A DNA stretch of 64,000 nt from Acidimicrobiaceae bacterium. GTDB lineage: Bacteria > Actinomycetota > Acidimicrobiia > Acidimicrobiales > Ilumatobacteraceae. Positions 24,910 through 34,212 of this stretch are shown one piece after another. The position numbers and the translations under genes are program-made. The notes under the pieces were generated by a model, which worked only from the letters and a program-made list of their open reading frames with translations, was not told the origin of the DNA and did not search any database. The stretch covers positions 1-64,000 of the forward strand of contig JAHEDX010000003.1 of the NCBI GenBank assembly GCA_024641005.1, given 5' to 3'. The first letter of the stretch is position 1. Each line of letters opens with the position of its first letter.

Positions 24910-25530
24910 CTACGTAGCGACCGGGTCATCAGCGCCAGGATCGACATCGACGAGCGGTACCCCATTCAGTTCGATCAACCGCGCCGCCACCTGATCTGCG
25001 TTGCAGAAGACGAGGTCGCGGTACAGCTGCAACTCGGAAACACTCTCACGGATGTCGTCGAGTGCGCGATGCGCACCCTGCTTCCATCCGCGCTGGTTGA
25101 GCACCTCGGGATACCACCGCCGCACCAGTTCTTTGATGCTCGACACGTCGACCGACCGGTAATGCAGGTACTCCTCGATCTCCGGTAGGTAGGCGGCCAG
25201 GAACCGGCGATCGGTTCCGATCGAATTGCCGCACAACGGAACGGTACGGGCCTCGGGAACGTGCGCTCTGATGAACGCCAGCGTCTCGGCGCCCGCGTCG
25301 GCCAGGGAGATCGTGGACGCCCGGATCTGATCGAGCAACCCGGACCGGGTGTGCATCTCGACCACGAACGGATCCATCTTGGTGAGGAACTCCTCGGGCT
25401 GATGCACCACGAGGTCGGGGCCTTCGGCAACCACCTGCAGATCGTCATCCGTGATGAGCGTGGCGATCTCGACGATCACTTCGCGCGTGTGATCGAGGCC
25501 CGTCATCTCCAGATCCATCCACACCAGCAT
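24910..25530 (-). CDS. orn: Oligoribonuclease
   Basis: A 206-residue DEDDh 3'-5' exonuclease that degrades 2-5-base RNA fragments and pGpG. The catalytic residues are seen in order: D6 and E8 in MDLEMTGLD, the aspartate in CGNSIGTDRRFL, and the H/D pair in HRALDDIRESVSELQ. YRSVDVSSIKEL is the family middle motif. The ATG at 25530 is directly followed by the conserved LVWMDLEMTG start. The tail beyond residue 180 is slightly longer than in E. coli Orn. The gene is divergent from the gamma-PGA-hydrolase-like gene. Confidence 0.93.
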   Translation of the reverse strand: MLVWMDLEMTGLDHTREVIVEIATLITDDDLQVVAEGPDLVVHQPEEFLTKMDPFVVEMHTRSGLLDQIRASTISLADAGAETLAFIRAHVPEARTVPLCGNSIGTDRRFLAAYLPEIEEYLHYRSVDVSSIKELVRRWYPEVLNQRGWKQGAHRALDDIRESVSELQLYRDLVFCNADQVAARLIELNGVPLVDVDPGADDPVAT

Positions 25531-25568
25531 CGTGGCGACTCTATTGCGGCGTGAGACGATTGGGAGCA

Positions 25569-26177
25569 ATGACCCGTCCGACCTTCGCCGAACTACTGGC
25601 ACTACCCGGTGTCACCGAGCAGTGCGACCTGCGCGGACGGCTCGGATTCATGGCCTATCACGGAGGCGGCCTGGAGGAGACCACCGATGTCATCGCGCGC
25701 CGGGCAGCCATCCTGTCCGACGCCTCGTATTACGGCGTGCTGCACCCACCGGACTGGGATCTCCACATTCCCTCGATCCGGGTGACCCCAGATCAGTCAC
25801 CGGTGCTCGCGGGCTTCATCGAGCACGTCGACATCGTCATCACCATCCACGGATTCGGACGCCGCCCGCTGCTGACCTCGATTCTGCTCGGCGGCCAGAA
25901 CCGCGCACTGGCGACACATGTCGCCGGCCACCTCCGCGCGGTACTGCCCGCCTACGACATCGTCGACGACCTCGACGACATCCCGCTCGAACTGCGCGGG
26001 GTACACGATCGCAACCCGGTCAACCTTCCCCGCTGCGCCGGCGTGCAGGTCGAACTGCCGCCACGCGTCCGCGGTTCGAGCCCATTGTGGTGGGACTGGG
26101 AGTCCGGACTCGTGCCACACACCGAGGCCCTCATCTCCGGGCTGGCAGCCGCAGCGACCTCGTTCGCGACGTCGTAA
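25569..26177 (+). CDS. Poly-gamma-glutamate hydrolase-like protein (DUF867 family)
   Basis: A 202-residue protein resembling the gamma-PGA hydrolase family first seen in Bacillus phages. Visible family pieces are GFMAYHGGGLEETTDVIARRAA (zinc-binding histidine and glutamate) near residue 28 and DIVITIHGFG near 86. The enzyme family is a zinc-dependent, carboxypeptidase-like fold. There is no signal peptide, so it may act inside the cell. The ATG at 25569 is chosen; an in-frame GTG at 25551 is possible and neither has a good ribosome site. It is followed after 37 bp by the alpha-mannosidase. Confidence 0.75.
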   Translation: MTRPTFAELLALPGVTEQCDLRGRLGFMAYHGGGLEETTDVIARRAAILSDASYYGVLHPPDWDLHIPSIRVTPDQSPVLAGFIEHVDIVITIHGFGRRPLLTSILLGGQNRALATHVAGHLRAVLPAYDIVDDLDDIPLELRGVHDRNPVNLPRCAGVQVELPPRVRGSSPLWWDWESGLVPHTEALISGLAAAATSFATS

Positions 26178-26214
26178 CGAGCGATCCCCCTTCGAGGTGG
26201 CGTACGGTCGCGGT

Positions 26215-29166
26215 GTGCAGGTCGACCGCAATCTCATCGACGAGCGAATCACACGGGAACTCCACGAACGAGTGCTGCCACTGATCGAGCGCGAGCGGGC
26301 CACGCTCACGATCACGTCCGGGCCGTCGATCGGCGACCAACACCCGTTCCTGGCCGGCGACCAGTGGGGTCCACCTTGGGGCACGACCTGGTTCACCTTC
26401 CGAGGTGAAGTCCCGGAATCATGGCGAGCGGGACGCGTCGAGGCGGTACTCGATCTGGGTTTCCACCCCGACGCGGCCGGGTTCCAGTGCGAGGGCCTCC
26501 TCGTCGACGCCGAGGGCAGGCCTCTACAGGGCGTCCATCCGCGGCGCACCCACTATCGGGTGCCGGCCGTCCCGGGCCCGGTCGAACTCCGGCTCGAGGC
26601 GGCATCGAACCCGTCGTTTCCGTCGTTCACACCATCTCCGCTCGGGGCGCCCGAAACGGCCGGCGACCGCCTGCTGTATCGCCTACGGCGGGCCGACCTC
26701 CTGTTGATCGACAGCGAGGCAGAAGCTCTGTCACACGATCTCGATGTCCTCGCCGGCCTGATGCGGGCGATGGCCGACCTCGACCCGCGACGTGATCGAT
26801 TTCGACACACGATCACGACTGCGCTCGATCGGTTACCCGACATCGATGCGATGCGGACGGTGCTGCGGCCGCTGCTGGCGACCACGACGGCGCCGAGCGC
26901 ACACCACATCATCGCCACGGGTCACGCCCACATCGACACCGCATGGCTGTGGCCGACGCAGGAAGCCGTCCGCAAGTGCACCCGCACCTTCGCGTCCGCG
27001 GTGGCGTTGATGGACGACTACCCCGAGTACCGGTTCTCGTGCTCGCAAGCCCAGCACTACGCCTGGATCGAAGCGCGCCGGCCCGAGCTGTTCGAGCGGA
27101 TCTCGCAGAAGGTGGGCGACGGCCAGTGGATTCCCGTCGGTGGCATGTGGGTCGAAGCCGATATGAACCTGCCATCCGGCGAGAGCCTCGCCCGCCAGAT
27201 CGTGCACGGTCAGCGCTGGTTCGAGAGCCGGTTCGAGCGACGCTGCACCGAGGTGTGGATCCCCGACGTCTTCGGCTACCCCGCGAGCATGCCCCAGCTG
27301 TACGCGGCCGGGGGGATGCATCGGTTCGTCACCCAGAAGCTGTCATGGAACACCACGAATCGGTTTCCGCACCACACGTTCTGGTGGGAGGGGCTCGACG
27401 GCACCAGAGTGCTCACGCATTTCCCGCCCGTCGACACCTACAACGCCGAGATCACACCGGGCGAGTGCGTGGCGTCGGTCGAACGGTTCAGCGACGCGGG
27501 ATGGTCCGACTGGTCGTTGATGCCGTTCGGGCACGGCGACGGGGGCGGAGGCCCGACTCGTGAAATGCTCGAGCGGGCACGCCGTCTCGCCGATGTCGAC
27601 GGCTCGCCCCGCGTGTCGATCGGCTCGCCGGCCGAGTTCTTCGGTCACGTCGAGCGCGAAGCCTTCAACGGCGCGCCGGTGCCTGTCTGGCGTGGCGAGC
27701 TGTACTTCGAGACCCACCGTGGCACGCTCACCAGTCAGCTGCGAACAAAGGTGGGCAACCGCCGTTGCGAACGGTTGCTGCGCGAAGTCGAACTGTGGTC
27801 GGCAACACTCGGGCAGCCTGCCGACGTCGACCATCTCTGGAAGGAGGTGCTCACGCAACAGTTCCACGACATCATCCCTGGGTCGTCGATCGCCTGGGTC
27901 CACGCGGATGCAGAGCGTGTGCATTCGACCGTCGCACAGATGTTGGAGATTCGACTCGCCGACCTGTTCGGCGAGTTGGTGCCCGAAGCTCTCCACGCGG
28001 TCAATGCCGCCGGGGTAGCTCGCGACGAGGTCATCGAGGTCGAGGGATCAGGACCCATGCGGGTGCGAGCGCCGGCCAATGGCATGGCACCGCTGACCCC
28101 CCTCCCGGTGGACGACCACGTCGTCGTCACCGAGTCGTCGATGACGAACCACCACGTCGCGGTGCGTTGGGACGACTCGGGCGCACTCGTCTCGGTCATC
28201 GATCTCGCACACGCCCGTGAGCTGATCCCCGTCGGCGAGCGCGCCGCCGTCCTCGAGCTGGCGCCCGACCGGCCTGTCCGCTACGACGCGTGGGATCTCG
28301 AATCATGGACCCCGGCGTTGGCCGAACCACTGCTGGCGCCGGCCCGCGTCGAGGTGATCCAACACGGTCCACTCGTGGGCCGCGTTCGGGTTCGTCACGA
28401 GTTCGGTCCGTCCTCGGCCACCGTCACGTACACGCTGCGAGCAGGGAGCGAACGGCTCGACATCGCAATTTCGCTCGACTGGCAACATGACGAGCATCTG
28501 CTCTCGATGGCATTCCCACTCGATATCCGGGCCGAGACCGCTGCCTGCGACATCCAGTTCGGTCATGTGCGCCGTCCGACCCATCCGTCGAACTCGTGGG
28601 ACGCCGCCAAATTCGAGGTGTGCGCCCACCGATACGTCGACGTCAGCGAACCCGACTTCGGCGTGGCGGTGCTGAACGATGGCCGGTATGGCCACGGCCT
28701 GTTCGACGGGCGGGTACGGGTGAGCATCGCCAGAGCCGCCCGCTACCCCGACCCCGACGCCGATCGCGGTGAGCACTCGGTGAATCTTGCCCTGCTGCCC
28801 CATGGCCGCGGACTCGCCGGCGTCGTGGCCGAGGCCGAGCGATTCAACCACCCGCTCAGAGTCGTGTCGGGGTCAGCTGCGCCGGGGCCGCCTGCACCCA
28901 TCGTCCGACTCGTCGGTGACGGCATCGAGATCGACGCGATCAAGCCCGCCGACGACGGTCAGGGCGACATCATCGTGCGGCTCCACGAAGCGGTCGGGAA
29001 CCGCACCCGCATCACCGTCGGCTGTGATCGCACCATCACGGCGGCGAGCCGGTGCAATCTGCTCGAGGAACCGACGGCCGGCCTCGAAGTCGGCGACGGG
29101 ATCTGCGCCCTCACGGTCACACCGTTCGAGCTGGTGACCCTGCGGTTGACCCGCGGGACGGACTGA
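26215..29166 (+). CDS. Alpha-mannosidase, glycoside hydrolase family 38
   Basis: A 983-residue retaining alpha-mannosidase. The N-terminal sandwich domain covers about 1-230. The catalytic barrel opens with HAHIDTAWLWPTQE near 237 (zinc ligands H and D), the nucleophile aspartate lies in WIPDVFGYPASMPQL near 349, and MPFGHGDGGGGPTREM near 440 supplies another zinc histidine. QQFHDIIPGSS near 547 is the usual central-domain signature, and C-terminal beta domains fill the rest. No signal peptide is seen, so it is probably a cytoplasmic enzyme on mannose oligosaccharides. GTG at 26215 is the first start after the upstream stop. A 6-bp hairpin sits in the 18-bp gap before the convergent M20 gene. 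Confidence 0.93.
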   Translation: MQVDRNLIDERITRELHERVLPLIERERATLTITSGPSIGDQHPFLAGDQWGPPWGTTWFTFRGEVPESWRAGRVEAVLDLGFHPDAAGFQCEGLLVDAEGRPLQGVHPRRTHYRVPAVPGPVELRLEAASNPSFPSFTPSPLGAPETAGDRLLYRLRRADLLLIDSEAEALSHDLDVLAGLMRAMADLDPRRDRFRHTITTALDRLPDIDAMRTVLRPLLATTTAPSAHHIIATGHAHIDTAWLWPTQEAVRKCTRTFASAVALMDDYPEYRFSCSQAQHYAWIEARRPELFERISQKVGDGQWIPVGGMWVEADMNLPSGESLARQIVHGQRWFESRFERRCTEVWIPDVFGYPASMPQLYAAGGMHRFVTQKLSWNTTNRFPHHTFWWEGLDGTRVLTHFPPVDTYNAEITPGECVASVERFSDAGWSDWSLMPFGHGDGGGGPTREMLERARRLADVDGSPRVSIGSPAEFFGHVEREAFNGAPVPVWRGELYFETHRGTLTSQLRTKVGNRRCERLLREVELWSATLGQPADVDHLWKEVLTQQFHDIIPGSSIAWVHADAERVHSTVAQMLEIRLADLFGELVPEALHAVNAAGVARDEVIEVEGSGPMRVRAPANGMAPLTPLPVDDHVVVTESSMTNHHVAVRWDDSGALVSVIDLAHARELIPVGERAAVLELAPDRPVRYDAWDLESWTPALAEPLLAPARVEVIQHGPLVGRVRVRHEFGPSSATVTYTLRAGSERLDIAISLDWQHDEHLLSMAFPLDIRAETAACDIQFGHVRRPTHPSNSWDAAKFEVCAHRYVDVSEPDFGVAVLNDGRYGHGLFDGRVRVSIARAARYPDPDADRGEHSVNLALLPHGRGLAGVVAEAERFNHPLRVVSGSAAPGPPAPIVRLVGDGIEIDAIKPADDGQGDIIVRLHEAVGNRTRITVGCDRTITAASRCNLLEEPTAGLEVGDGICALTVTPFELVTLRLTRGTD

Positions 29167-29184
29167 CAGCGCCGCAGCGGCGCG

Positions 29185-30405
29185 TCAGGCCTGCACGCCC
29201 AGGTGGCGCAACGCCATCTGGGCGTACAGCTCGACGCCGATCGGCATGGCCGCCTCGTCGAACGTCACCAGATTGGAGTGGTTGGCCGGCGCCGTCCGCG
29301 GGTCGCGGCCGGGCCCCGTACCACCCAGGAACATCATCGTGCCGGGCACCTCGTTGAGCACGTACGAGAAATCCTCGGCGCCCATGATCGGGTTCGGGAG
29401 CCGATGCACGTTCTGTGATCCGAGTACCTGGGTCGCGCTGTCGAGCGTGAACTCGGCGAACTGGTCGTGGTTCGACGTGACCGGGTAGCCGAGCACGATC
29501 TCGGGCTCCGCGGTGGCACCGTGCGCCTCTGCGATGCTCGTGACGACCCGCTTGAGGTGCTCGTGCACCTTCGCCCGCGTGCTCTCGCTGACGGTTCGGA
29601 TCGTGCCTTCGATCTCGGCGAGTGGCGGGATGATGTTGTTGACGGTGCCCGCGTGGATCCGACCCACCGTCACCACGGCCGGGTCGAAAACATCGATCCG
29701 TCGCGTGATCATGAGCTGCAAAGCCTGCACGATCTCGCAGGCGATCGGGATCGGGTCGATCGTACGGAACGGTTCGCTGGCATGGCCGCCGGCTCCATGG
29801 ACACGGATGTAGAACTGATCGGCCGAGGCCATGCATGCCCCACCCCTGGTGGCCACCATCCCGGTCGGGAGCGTCGACGTGATGTGCAACGCGAACGCTC
29901 CGGTGACCGGTGATTCGGTGCCGTCGGCCAGAGGAGGGACGTCGAGCAGACCCTCCTCGAGCATGAACTTGGCTCCGTGATGGCCTTCTTCGCCGGGCTG
30001 GAACATGAACAGGACCCGACCCGGTAGTTCGTCGCGGTGTGCCGACAGCACCTTGGCGGCGCTCGACAACATCGCGGTGTGGGTGTCGTGCCCGCAGGCA
30101 TGCATGCAGCCTTCGGACTTCGACGAGAAGTCGAGACCGGTGTCCTCGTGCAGCGGCAGCGCATCCATGTCACCGCGCAGCAACACCGTCGGCCCCGGTT
30201 TTCCACCCGTGAGCAAGGCCGAGATACCCGACGTGGTCTGGTGCAACGTCAGATCCAGCGGGAGCCCCTCGAGCGACTCGAGCACCAGTTCCCGTGTGAC
30301 CGGCAGCTCGTTGCCCAGCTCGGGCCGCTGGTGCAGCGAGCGTCGCAGCGCAACGGTGTCGCCCTGGAGATCGATGGCCTCGGCGCGCAGTGTGTCAAGC
30401 GTCAT
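29185..30405 (-). CDS. M20-family amidohydrolase (hippurate/IAA-amino-acid hydrolase-like)
   Basis: A 406-residue di-metal aminoacylase/carboxypeptidase. Metal-binding segments are HACGHDTHTAML near 104-115, the catalytic and ligand glutamates in QPGEEGHHGAKFM near 137, and a late histidine in PANHSNLVTFDE near 381. The lid domain carries the substrate residue region GAGGHASEPF near 204. The family hydrolyses N-acyl or N-aroyl amino acids. The ATG at 30405 is well placed before RRSLHQRPELG. It is on the minus strand, convergent with the mannosidase and divergent from the thiamine-binding gene. Confidence 0.88.
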   Translation of the reverse strand: MTLDTLRAEAIDLQGDTVALRRSLHQRPELGNELPVTRELVLESLEGLPLDLTLHQTTSGISALLTGGKPGPTVLLRGDMDALPLHEDTGLDFSSKSEGCMHACGHDTHTAMLSSAAKVLSAHRDELPGRVLFMFQPGEEGHHGAKFMLEEGLLDVPPLADGTESPVTGAFALHITSTLPTGMVATRGGACMASADQFYIRVHGAGGHASEPFRTIDPIPIACEIVQALQLMITRRIDVFDPAVVTVGRIHAGTVNNIIPPLAEIEGTIRTVSESTRAKVHEHLKRVVTSIAEAHGATAEPEIVLGYPVTSNHDQFAEFTLDSATQVLGSQNVHRLPNPIMGAEDFSYVLNEVPGTMMFLGGTGPGRDPRTAPANHSNLVTFDEAAMPIGVELYAQMALRHLGVQA

Positions 30406-30519
30406 GACCGCATCGTATGCGTCGGGTCGCCGTCGATCACCAGCCGCCCCGACGGCCGAATCGCCGACGACAACCACGCCTGGTGTCGCTGATCTCGATC
30501 TCGCGTACCATGAGATGTC

Positions 30520-30771
30520 GTGAAGCGTGTCGAGTTCACGATCGAGCCATTTGTCGAGGGTCAACCTGGTCGTCATGTCACCGAATCGATCTCGGCGGTG
30601 CGCGATCTCGGCGTCGAGGTCGACGTCGGGCCGTTCGGTTCGGGCTGTTCGGTCGACGACGAGGACGCCGCCGCCGTCACGGCGGCGATCGTGCGTGCAG
30701 CCTTCGCTCATGGAGCGACCCATCTGAACATCGACGTGTCCGCCGACGACGGTGCGCGAGGTGGAACATGA
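30520..30771 (+). CDS. Thiamine-binding / YkoF-MTH1187 family protein
   Basis: An 83-residue ferredoxin-like protein of the family once called DUF77, whose structural members bind thiamine or related pyrimidines. It matches over its whole length: VEFTIEPFVEGQPGRHVTESISAVRDLG, then VEVDVGPFGSGCSVDD and a C-terminal helix. GTG start, with no convincing Shine-Dalgarno. The stop overlaps the ATG of the HTH gene (ATGA), so the two are coupled. A ligand-sensing or scavenging role for thiamine precursors is possible. Confidence 0.78.
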   Translation: MKRVEFTIEPFVEGQPGRHVTESISAVRDLGVEVDVGPFGSGCSVDDEDAAAVTAAIVRAAFAHGATHLNIDVSADDGARGGT

Positions 30772-31127
30772 GCGACCCACATAATCTGCTGCGTGCCGTC
30801 AAGCCGGTCGTCGATGCTGTCGGGGCCACCCTGGTGTCACCCGCCGATCAAGAACCCTCCGACGTACCCCTGGTGTGGGACGGAGTCGTGATCGCGGCGG
30901 TCCGAATGCCTCCATTGCACGGAGCGCTCGATCGCCTGATCGACACGGTCGAGACCGAACTCGGCAGCCCGCTCCCCGCGTTGTCGCGCGAAGACAAGCA
31001 ACGCGCCGTTCGCCTGCTCGACGAACGTGGCGCGTTCATCCTGCGACGCGCCGTCGAGGACGTCGCCGACGCAATGGGCGTCAGCCGCATCACCATCTAC
31101 AACTACCTGAACGCCATCCACCGCTGA
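30768..31127 (+). CDS. YheO/DauR-like HTH protein lacking the PAS domain
   Basis: A 119-residue protein. The C-terminal 45 residues match the HTH_22 domain of YheO/DauR regulators: LSREDKQRAVRLLDERGAFILRRAVEDVADAMGVSRITIYNYL. In those proteins a PAS-like domain of more than 120 residues comes first; here only about 70 residues precede the HTH, with the pattern DVPLVWDGVVIAAVRMP. It is translated together with the thiamine-binding protein. It may form a two-protein sensor with it, the small binding protein standing in for the missing sensory domain. That last point is conjecture. Confidence 0.72.
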   Translation: MSDPHNLLRAVKPVVDAVGATLVSPADQEPSDVPLVWDGVVIAAVRMPPLHGALDRLIDTVETELGSPLPALSREDKQRAVRLLDERGAFILRRAVEDVADAMGVSRITIYNYLNAIHR

Positions 31128-31157
31128 GGGTCATCGATCGCCGCTACCGTCGCAGGC

Positions 31158-31859
31158 ATGGCACGAAGCGGGCAATACGCGGTGATCGGGTTCGACGCCG
31201 ACGACACGTTGTGGCGCAGCGAGGATTTCTTCCGGTCCGCCGAGGACATGTTCGCCGAGACCGTGAGGCCGTATGCGCCAGCGGGCATCGATGTCCTCGA
31301 TGTCCTCCACGCGATCGAGCTCGACAATGTGCCGATCTCGGGCTACGGCGTGAAAGCGTTCGCGCTGTCGATGGTGCAGGCCGCCGTCACAGCTACCAGC
31401 GGCCGTGTGCCCGCATCCGTGATCGGCACCCTCGTCGACCATGCGCACGAGATGCTGATGCATCCGGTCGAGCTGCTCCCAGGCGTACCCGAGACCCTCG
31501 CAGCCGTCGGACACAGCCATCGCCTCGTGCTGATCACCAAGGGTGATCTCGTGCATCAGACCCGAAAGGTGCGAACGTCGGGGCTCGAACACCACTTCGA
31601 ACACATCGAAGTCGTGCTCGACAAGGACGTCGCCACGTATCGACGCGTGCTGACGGAGTGGGGTGTCGACCCGGCGACGTTCTTGATGGTCGGCAACTCG
31701 GTGCGCTCCGACATCTTGCCGATCGTCGAGTTGGGTGGACATGGGGTACACGTGCCGTATCACCTCACGTGGGGACACGAGGTCGTGCACGATCACGACG
31801 GCGGATTCGCTGAGCTCGACCGAATCGCCGATCTGGTCGCGTGGCTCGCCGACGATTGA
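31158..31859 (+). CDS. HAD-superfamily hydrolase
   Basis: A 233-residue haloacid-dehalogenase-like phosphatase. Motif I is GFDADDTLW at about 10-18 (nucleophile and acid aspartates), motif II is LITKGD near 127, the lysine of motif III is in VVLDKD, and motif IV is MVGNSVRSDILP near 178. A helical cap lies between motifs I and II, as in subfamily I. The gene follows the HTH gene after 30 bp on the same strand and may belong to the same transcript. Substrate unknown; a phosphate ester of a thiamine precursor is one idea from context. Confidence 0.85.
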   Translation: MARSGQYAVIGFDADDTLWRSEDFFRSAEDMFAETVRPYAPAGIDVLDVLHAIELDNVPISGYGVKAFALSMVQAAVTATSGRVPASVIGTLVDHAHEMLMHPVELLPGVPETLAAVGHSHRLVLITKGDLVHQTRKVRTSGLEHHFEHIEVVLDKDVATYRRVLTEWGVDPATFLMVGNSVRSDILPIVELGGHGVHVPYHLTWGHEVVHDHDGGFAELDRIADLVAWLADD

Positions 31860-31877
31860 CGAACATTCCGGACCGAG

Positions 31878-32795
31878 TCAGAGCTTGCGAAGCGACACCT
31901 GGCTCACGCGATGGTCGCGCTCTTTGCGGATGATCAGCGACGCCCGCTCGCGTGTCGGCTCGATGTTCTCGCGGAGGTTGCGGCCATTGATCGCCGCCCA
32001 GATCTGACGCGCCGTCACCTCGGCCTGCTCGTCGCTCAGATCGGCGAAGTTCCGGAAATAGCTGTCGGGGTCCTTGAACACCGATTCCCGCAGCGCGAAG
32101 AACCGTCGCACGTACCAGTCCTCGATGTCGCGGACATCGGCGTCGACATAGATCGAGAAATCGAAGTAGTCGCTGACGAACTCATCGCCCTCGCGGTTGA
32201 CCTGCAACACGTTGAGGCCCTCGACGATCACGATGTCGGGACGGCGAACCGTGACGCTGACACCGTCGAGCACGTCGTAGGCGACATGGTCGTAGACCGG
32301 GGCCGACACCTCCTCCTGGCCGCTCTTGACCGCCCTCAGGAAGCTCAGGAGCGCACGGGTGTCATAACTCTGCGGGAACCCCTTGCGGTCCATCAGGCCA
32401 CGCTCGGCGAGGACCGCGTTCGGGTGCAGGAACCCATCGGTGGTCACCAGGTCGACCTGGGGATGGTTCGGCCAGCGCGACAACAGGGCCTGCAGTATCC
32501 GGGCAAAGGTCGACTTGCCGACCGCTACCGAACCGGCGACACCGATCACGTAGGGCACTTTCGGGGCGATCGACCCCAAGAACGTCGACGACACACGCTG
32601 GAGGTCCTGCACGGCGCTGACGTACAGGTTCAACAGCCGGCTGAGTGGCAGATAGATCGCGGCGACCTCGTCGAGATCTATCCGCTCGTTGATGCCCTGC
32701 AACGACTCGAGATCGTGCTCACGCAACGTCAGCGGCGTGGCAGCTCGTAGTGCCGCCCAGTCGTCTCGGTTGAAGGTCAGGTACCGATCCGGCAC
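31878..32795 (-). CDS. coaA: Pantothenate kinase type I
   Basis: A 305-residue P-loop kinase making 4'-phosphopantothenate, the first step to Co[18 protein letters not shown] (about 84-100) is the Walker A region, [23 protein letters not shown] near 118 is the family substrate loop, and [11 protein letters not shown] near 187 follows. The C-terminal ANLREN-like motif appears as [14 protein letters not shown]. The best in-frame start is a GTG at 32795 because the N-terminal helices align from there. Convergent with the HAD gene and divergent from the methylase gene at 32827. Confidence 0.93.
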   Translation of the reverse strand: MPDRYLTFNRDDWAALRAATPLTLREHDLESLQGINERIDLDEVAAIYLPLSRLLNLYVSAVQDLQRVSSTFLGSIAPKVPYVIGVAGSVAVGKSTFARILQALLSRWPNHPQVDLVTTDGFLHPNAVLAERGLMDRKGFPQSYDTRALLSFLRAVKSGQEEVSAPVYDHVAYDVLDGVSVTVRRPDIVIVEGLNVLQVNREGDEFVSDYFDFSIYVDADVRDIEDWYVRRFFALRESVFKDPDSYFRNFADLSDEQAEVTARQIWAAINGRNLRENIEPTRERASLIIRKERDHRVSQVSLRKL

Positions 32796-32826
32796 GAGGT
32801 CAACCTATTCTCAGACGGTGCCCCCG

Positions 32827-34212
32827 ATGCAACCGACCCGCAAATCGCGGGGCGCTTGGTACACCCCACCCGAGTTGGTCCACATCGTCGTCGACCACTT
32901 GTTCGCCGACGCCGGCGACGACATCTTGGGCTCGCGCACCGTACGGGTGCTCGATCCTGCTTGTGGGGACGGCCGGTTCCTCGTCGCCGTTGCCGAACGT
33001 CTCGCGGCGCTCGGGCACACCGCCGAACTGGTCGGATGCGACATCGACGACCGCGCGCTCGCCCAGATCGGCGACGAACGGATTCGACGGATCCGCGCCG
33101 ACGCGTTGGCATTCGATTGGGGCGACGAACGATTCGACATCGTGATCGGCAACCCACCCTTCCTGTCCCAGATGGCCGCCATCACGACCAGAGGCGGGTC
33201 CAGCCGACACGGCGGCGGCCCCTACGCGGATGCGGCAGTCGAGTTCCTCGCGCTCGCGGTACGTCTCGCCCACCCCGATCGGGGACGGGTCGCGCTGGTG
33301 CTGCCACAGTCCATACTCGCCGGTCGCGACGGCGGACCGGTTCGGAACGCGATCGCAGAACAAGCCGACCTGTGCTGGTCGTGGTGGGAGCCGCGTCAAC
33401 AGCACTTCGACGCCAGCGTGAACGTCTGCGTGCTCGGTTTCGTTCGGCCCGCCACAGGGTCGACCAGCCCGACGACCTGGACGCGGGTGGTGACCGGCCG
33501 GCTCGGCGTACCTGAGCTCGATCTCGACGAACTCCAGATCACTGGCACGCTCGGCGACCGGGCCGAACTGAACGTGAACTTCAGGGACGAGTACTACGCG
33601 CTGGTCCCCGCCGTCAGCGACGACGCAGACGGCCCACCGCTCGTCACGAGTGGCCTGATCGACCCGGGGCGGTGCCTCTGGGGACACCAGCCGGTCCGGT
33701 TCGCGAAACGTTCGCTCGACCACCCTCGCGTCGACCTCTCGAAGCTCACCGGCCGATTTCCCGCATGGGCATCCCGCAAGCTGGTCCCGAAGGTGCTGGT
33801 CGCCAATCAGACCCGGATCATCGAAGCCGTCGCCGACCCCGACGGGGCCTGGCTTCCCGGAGTCCCCGTGACGACGGTGACACCGCGGGTGACGAGCGCC
33901 GGGAGCGCCGCCACAGTCTGGGAGCTCGCAGCGGTCCTGACCTCACCGGTCGCGTCGGTGCTGGCATGGCATGCGGGCGGAGGTACCGGTCTGTCGACGA
34001 CGTCGGTGCGTGTCGGGCCCAAGGTGCTCGCTGCGACCCCGTGGCCCTCCGGCACCCTCACCTCGGCGGTGAACGCACTGCGTGCCGGTGACATCGAGGC
34101 CTGCGGGCGCGCGGTGACCCAGGCATACGGATTGCCGGCACACGATCCTGACGGCACGACTGTCGACCGACTCGTCAACTGGTGGGTCGAGCGACTCCCC
34201 CGTGGTGCCTGA
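32827..34212 (+). CDS. Orphan N6-adenine DNA methyltransferase (Eco57I-like fold)
   Basis: A 461-residue SAM-dependent methylase. It opens with RKSRGAWYTPPELV (GxYYTPxE-type motif X), followed by motif I DPACGDGRFLVAVAERL near 40 and the catalytic motif IV NPPF near 110. A target-recognition-like region fills residues 200-440. Motif order X-I-IV and length fit type IIG/gamma-class N6-adenine methylases. No restriction endonuclease or specificity gene lies next to it, so it is a solitary methylase. The ATG at 32827 and an in-frame GTG three codons earlier are equally possible. The 3' end overlaps the anti-sigma gene by 38 bp. Confidence 0.82.
   Translation: MQPTRKSRGAWYTPPELVHIVVDHLFADAGDDILGSRTVRVLDPACGDGRFLVAVAERLAALGHTAELVGCDIDDRALAQIGDERIRRIRADALAFDWGDERFDIVIGNPPFLSQMAAITTRGGSSRHGGGPYADAAVEFLALAVRLAHPDRGRVALVLPQSILAGRDGGPVRNAIAEQADLCWSWWEPRQQHFDASVNVCVLGFVRPATGSTSPTTWTRVVTGRLGVPELDLDELQITGTLGDRAELNVNFRDEYYALVPAVSDDADGPPLVTSGLIDPGRCLWGHQPVRFAKRSLDHPRVDLSKLTGRFPAWASRKLVPKVLVANQTRIIEAVADPDGAWLPGVPVTTVTPRVTSAGSAATVWELAAVLTSPVASVLAWHAGGGTGLSTTSVRVGPKVLAATPWPSGTLTSAVNALRAGDIEACGRAVTQAYGLPAHDPDGTTVDRLVNWWVERLPRGA

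Noticed and set aside
32827-34212. A restriction-modification or BREX/DISARM defence locus around the methylase
   Set aside because: Neighbours are pantothenate kinase and an anti-sigma factor; no nuclease, helicase or other defence gene is present.
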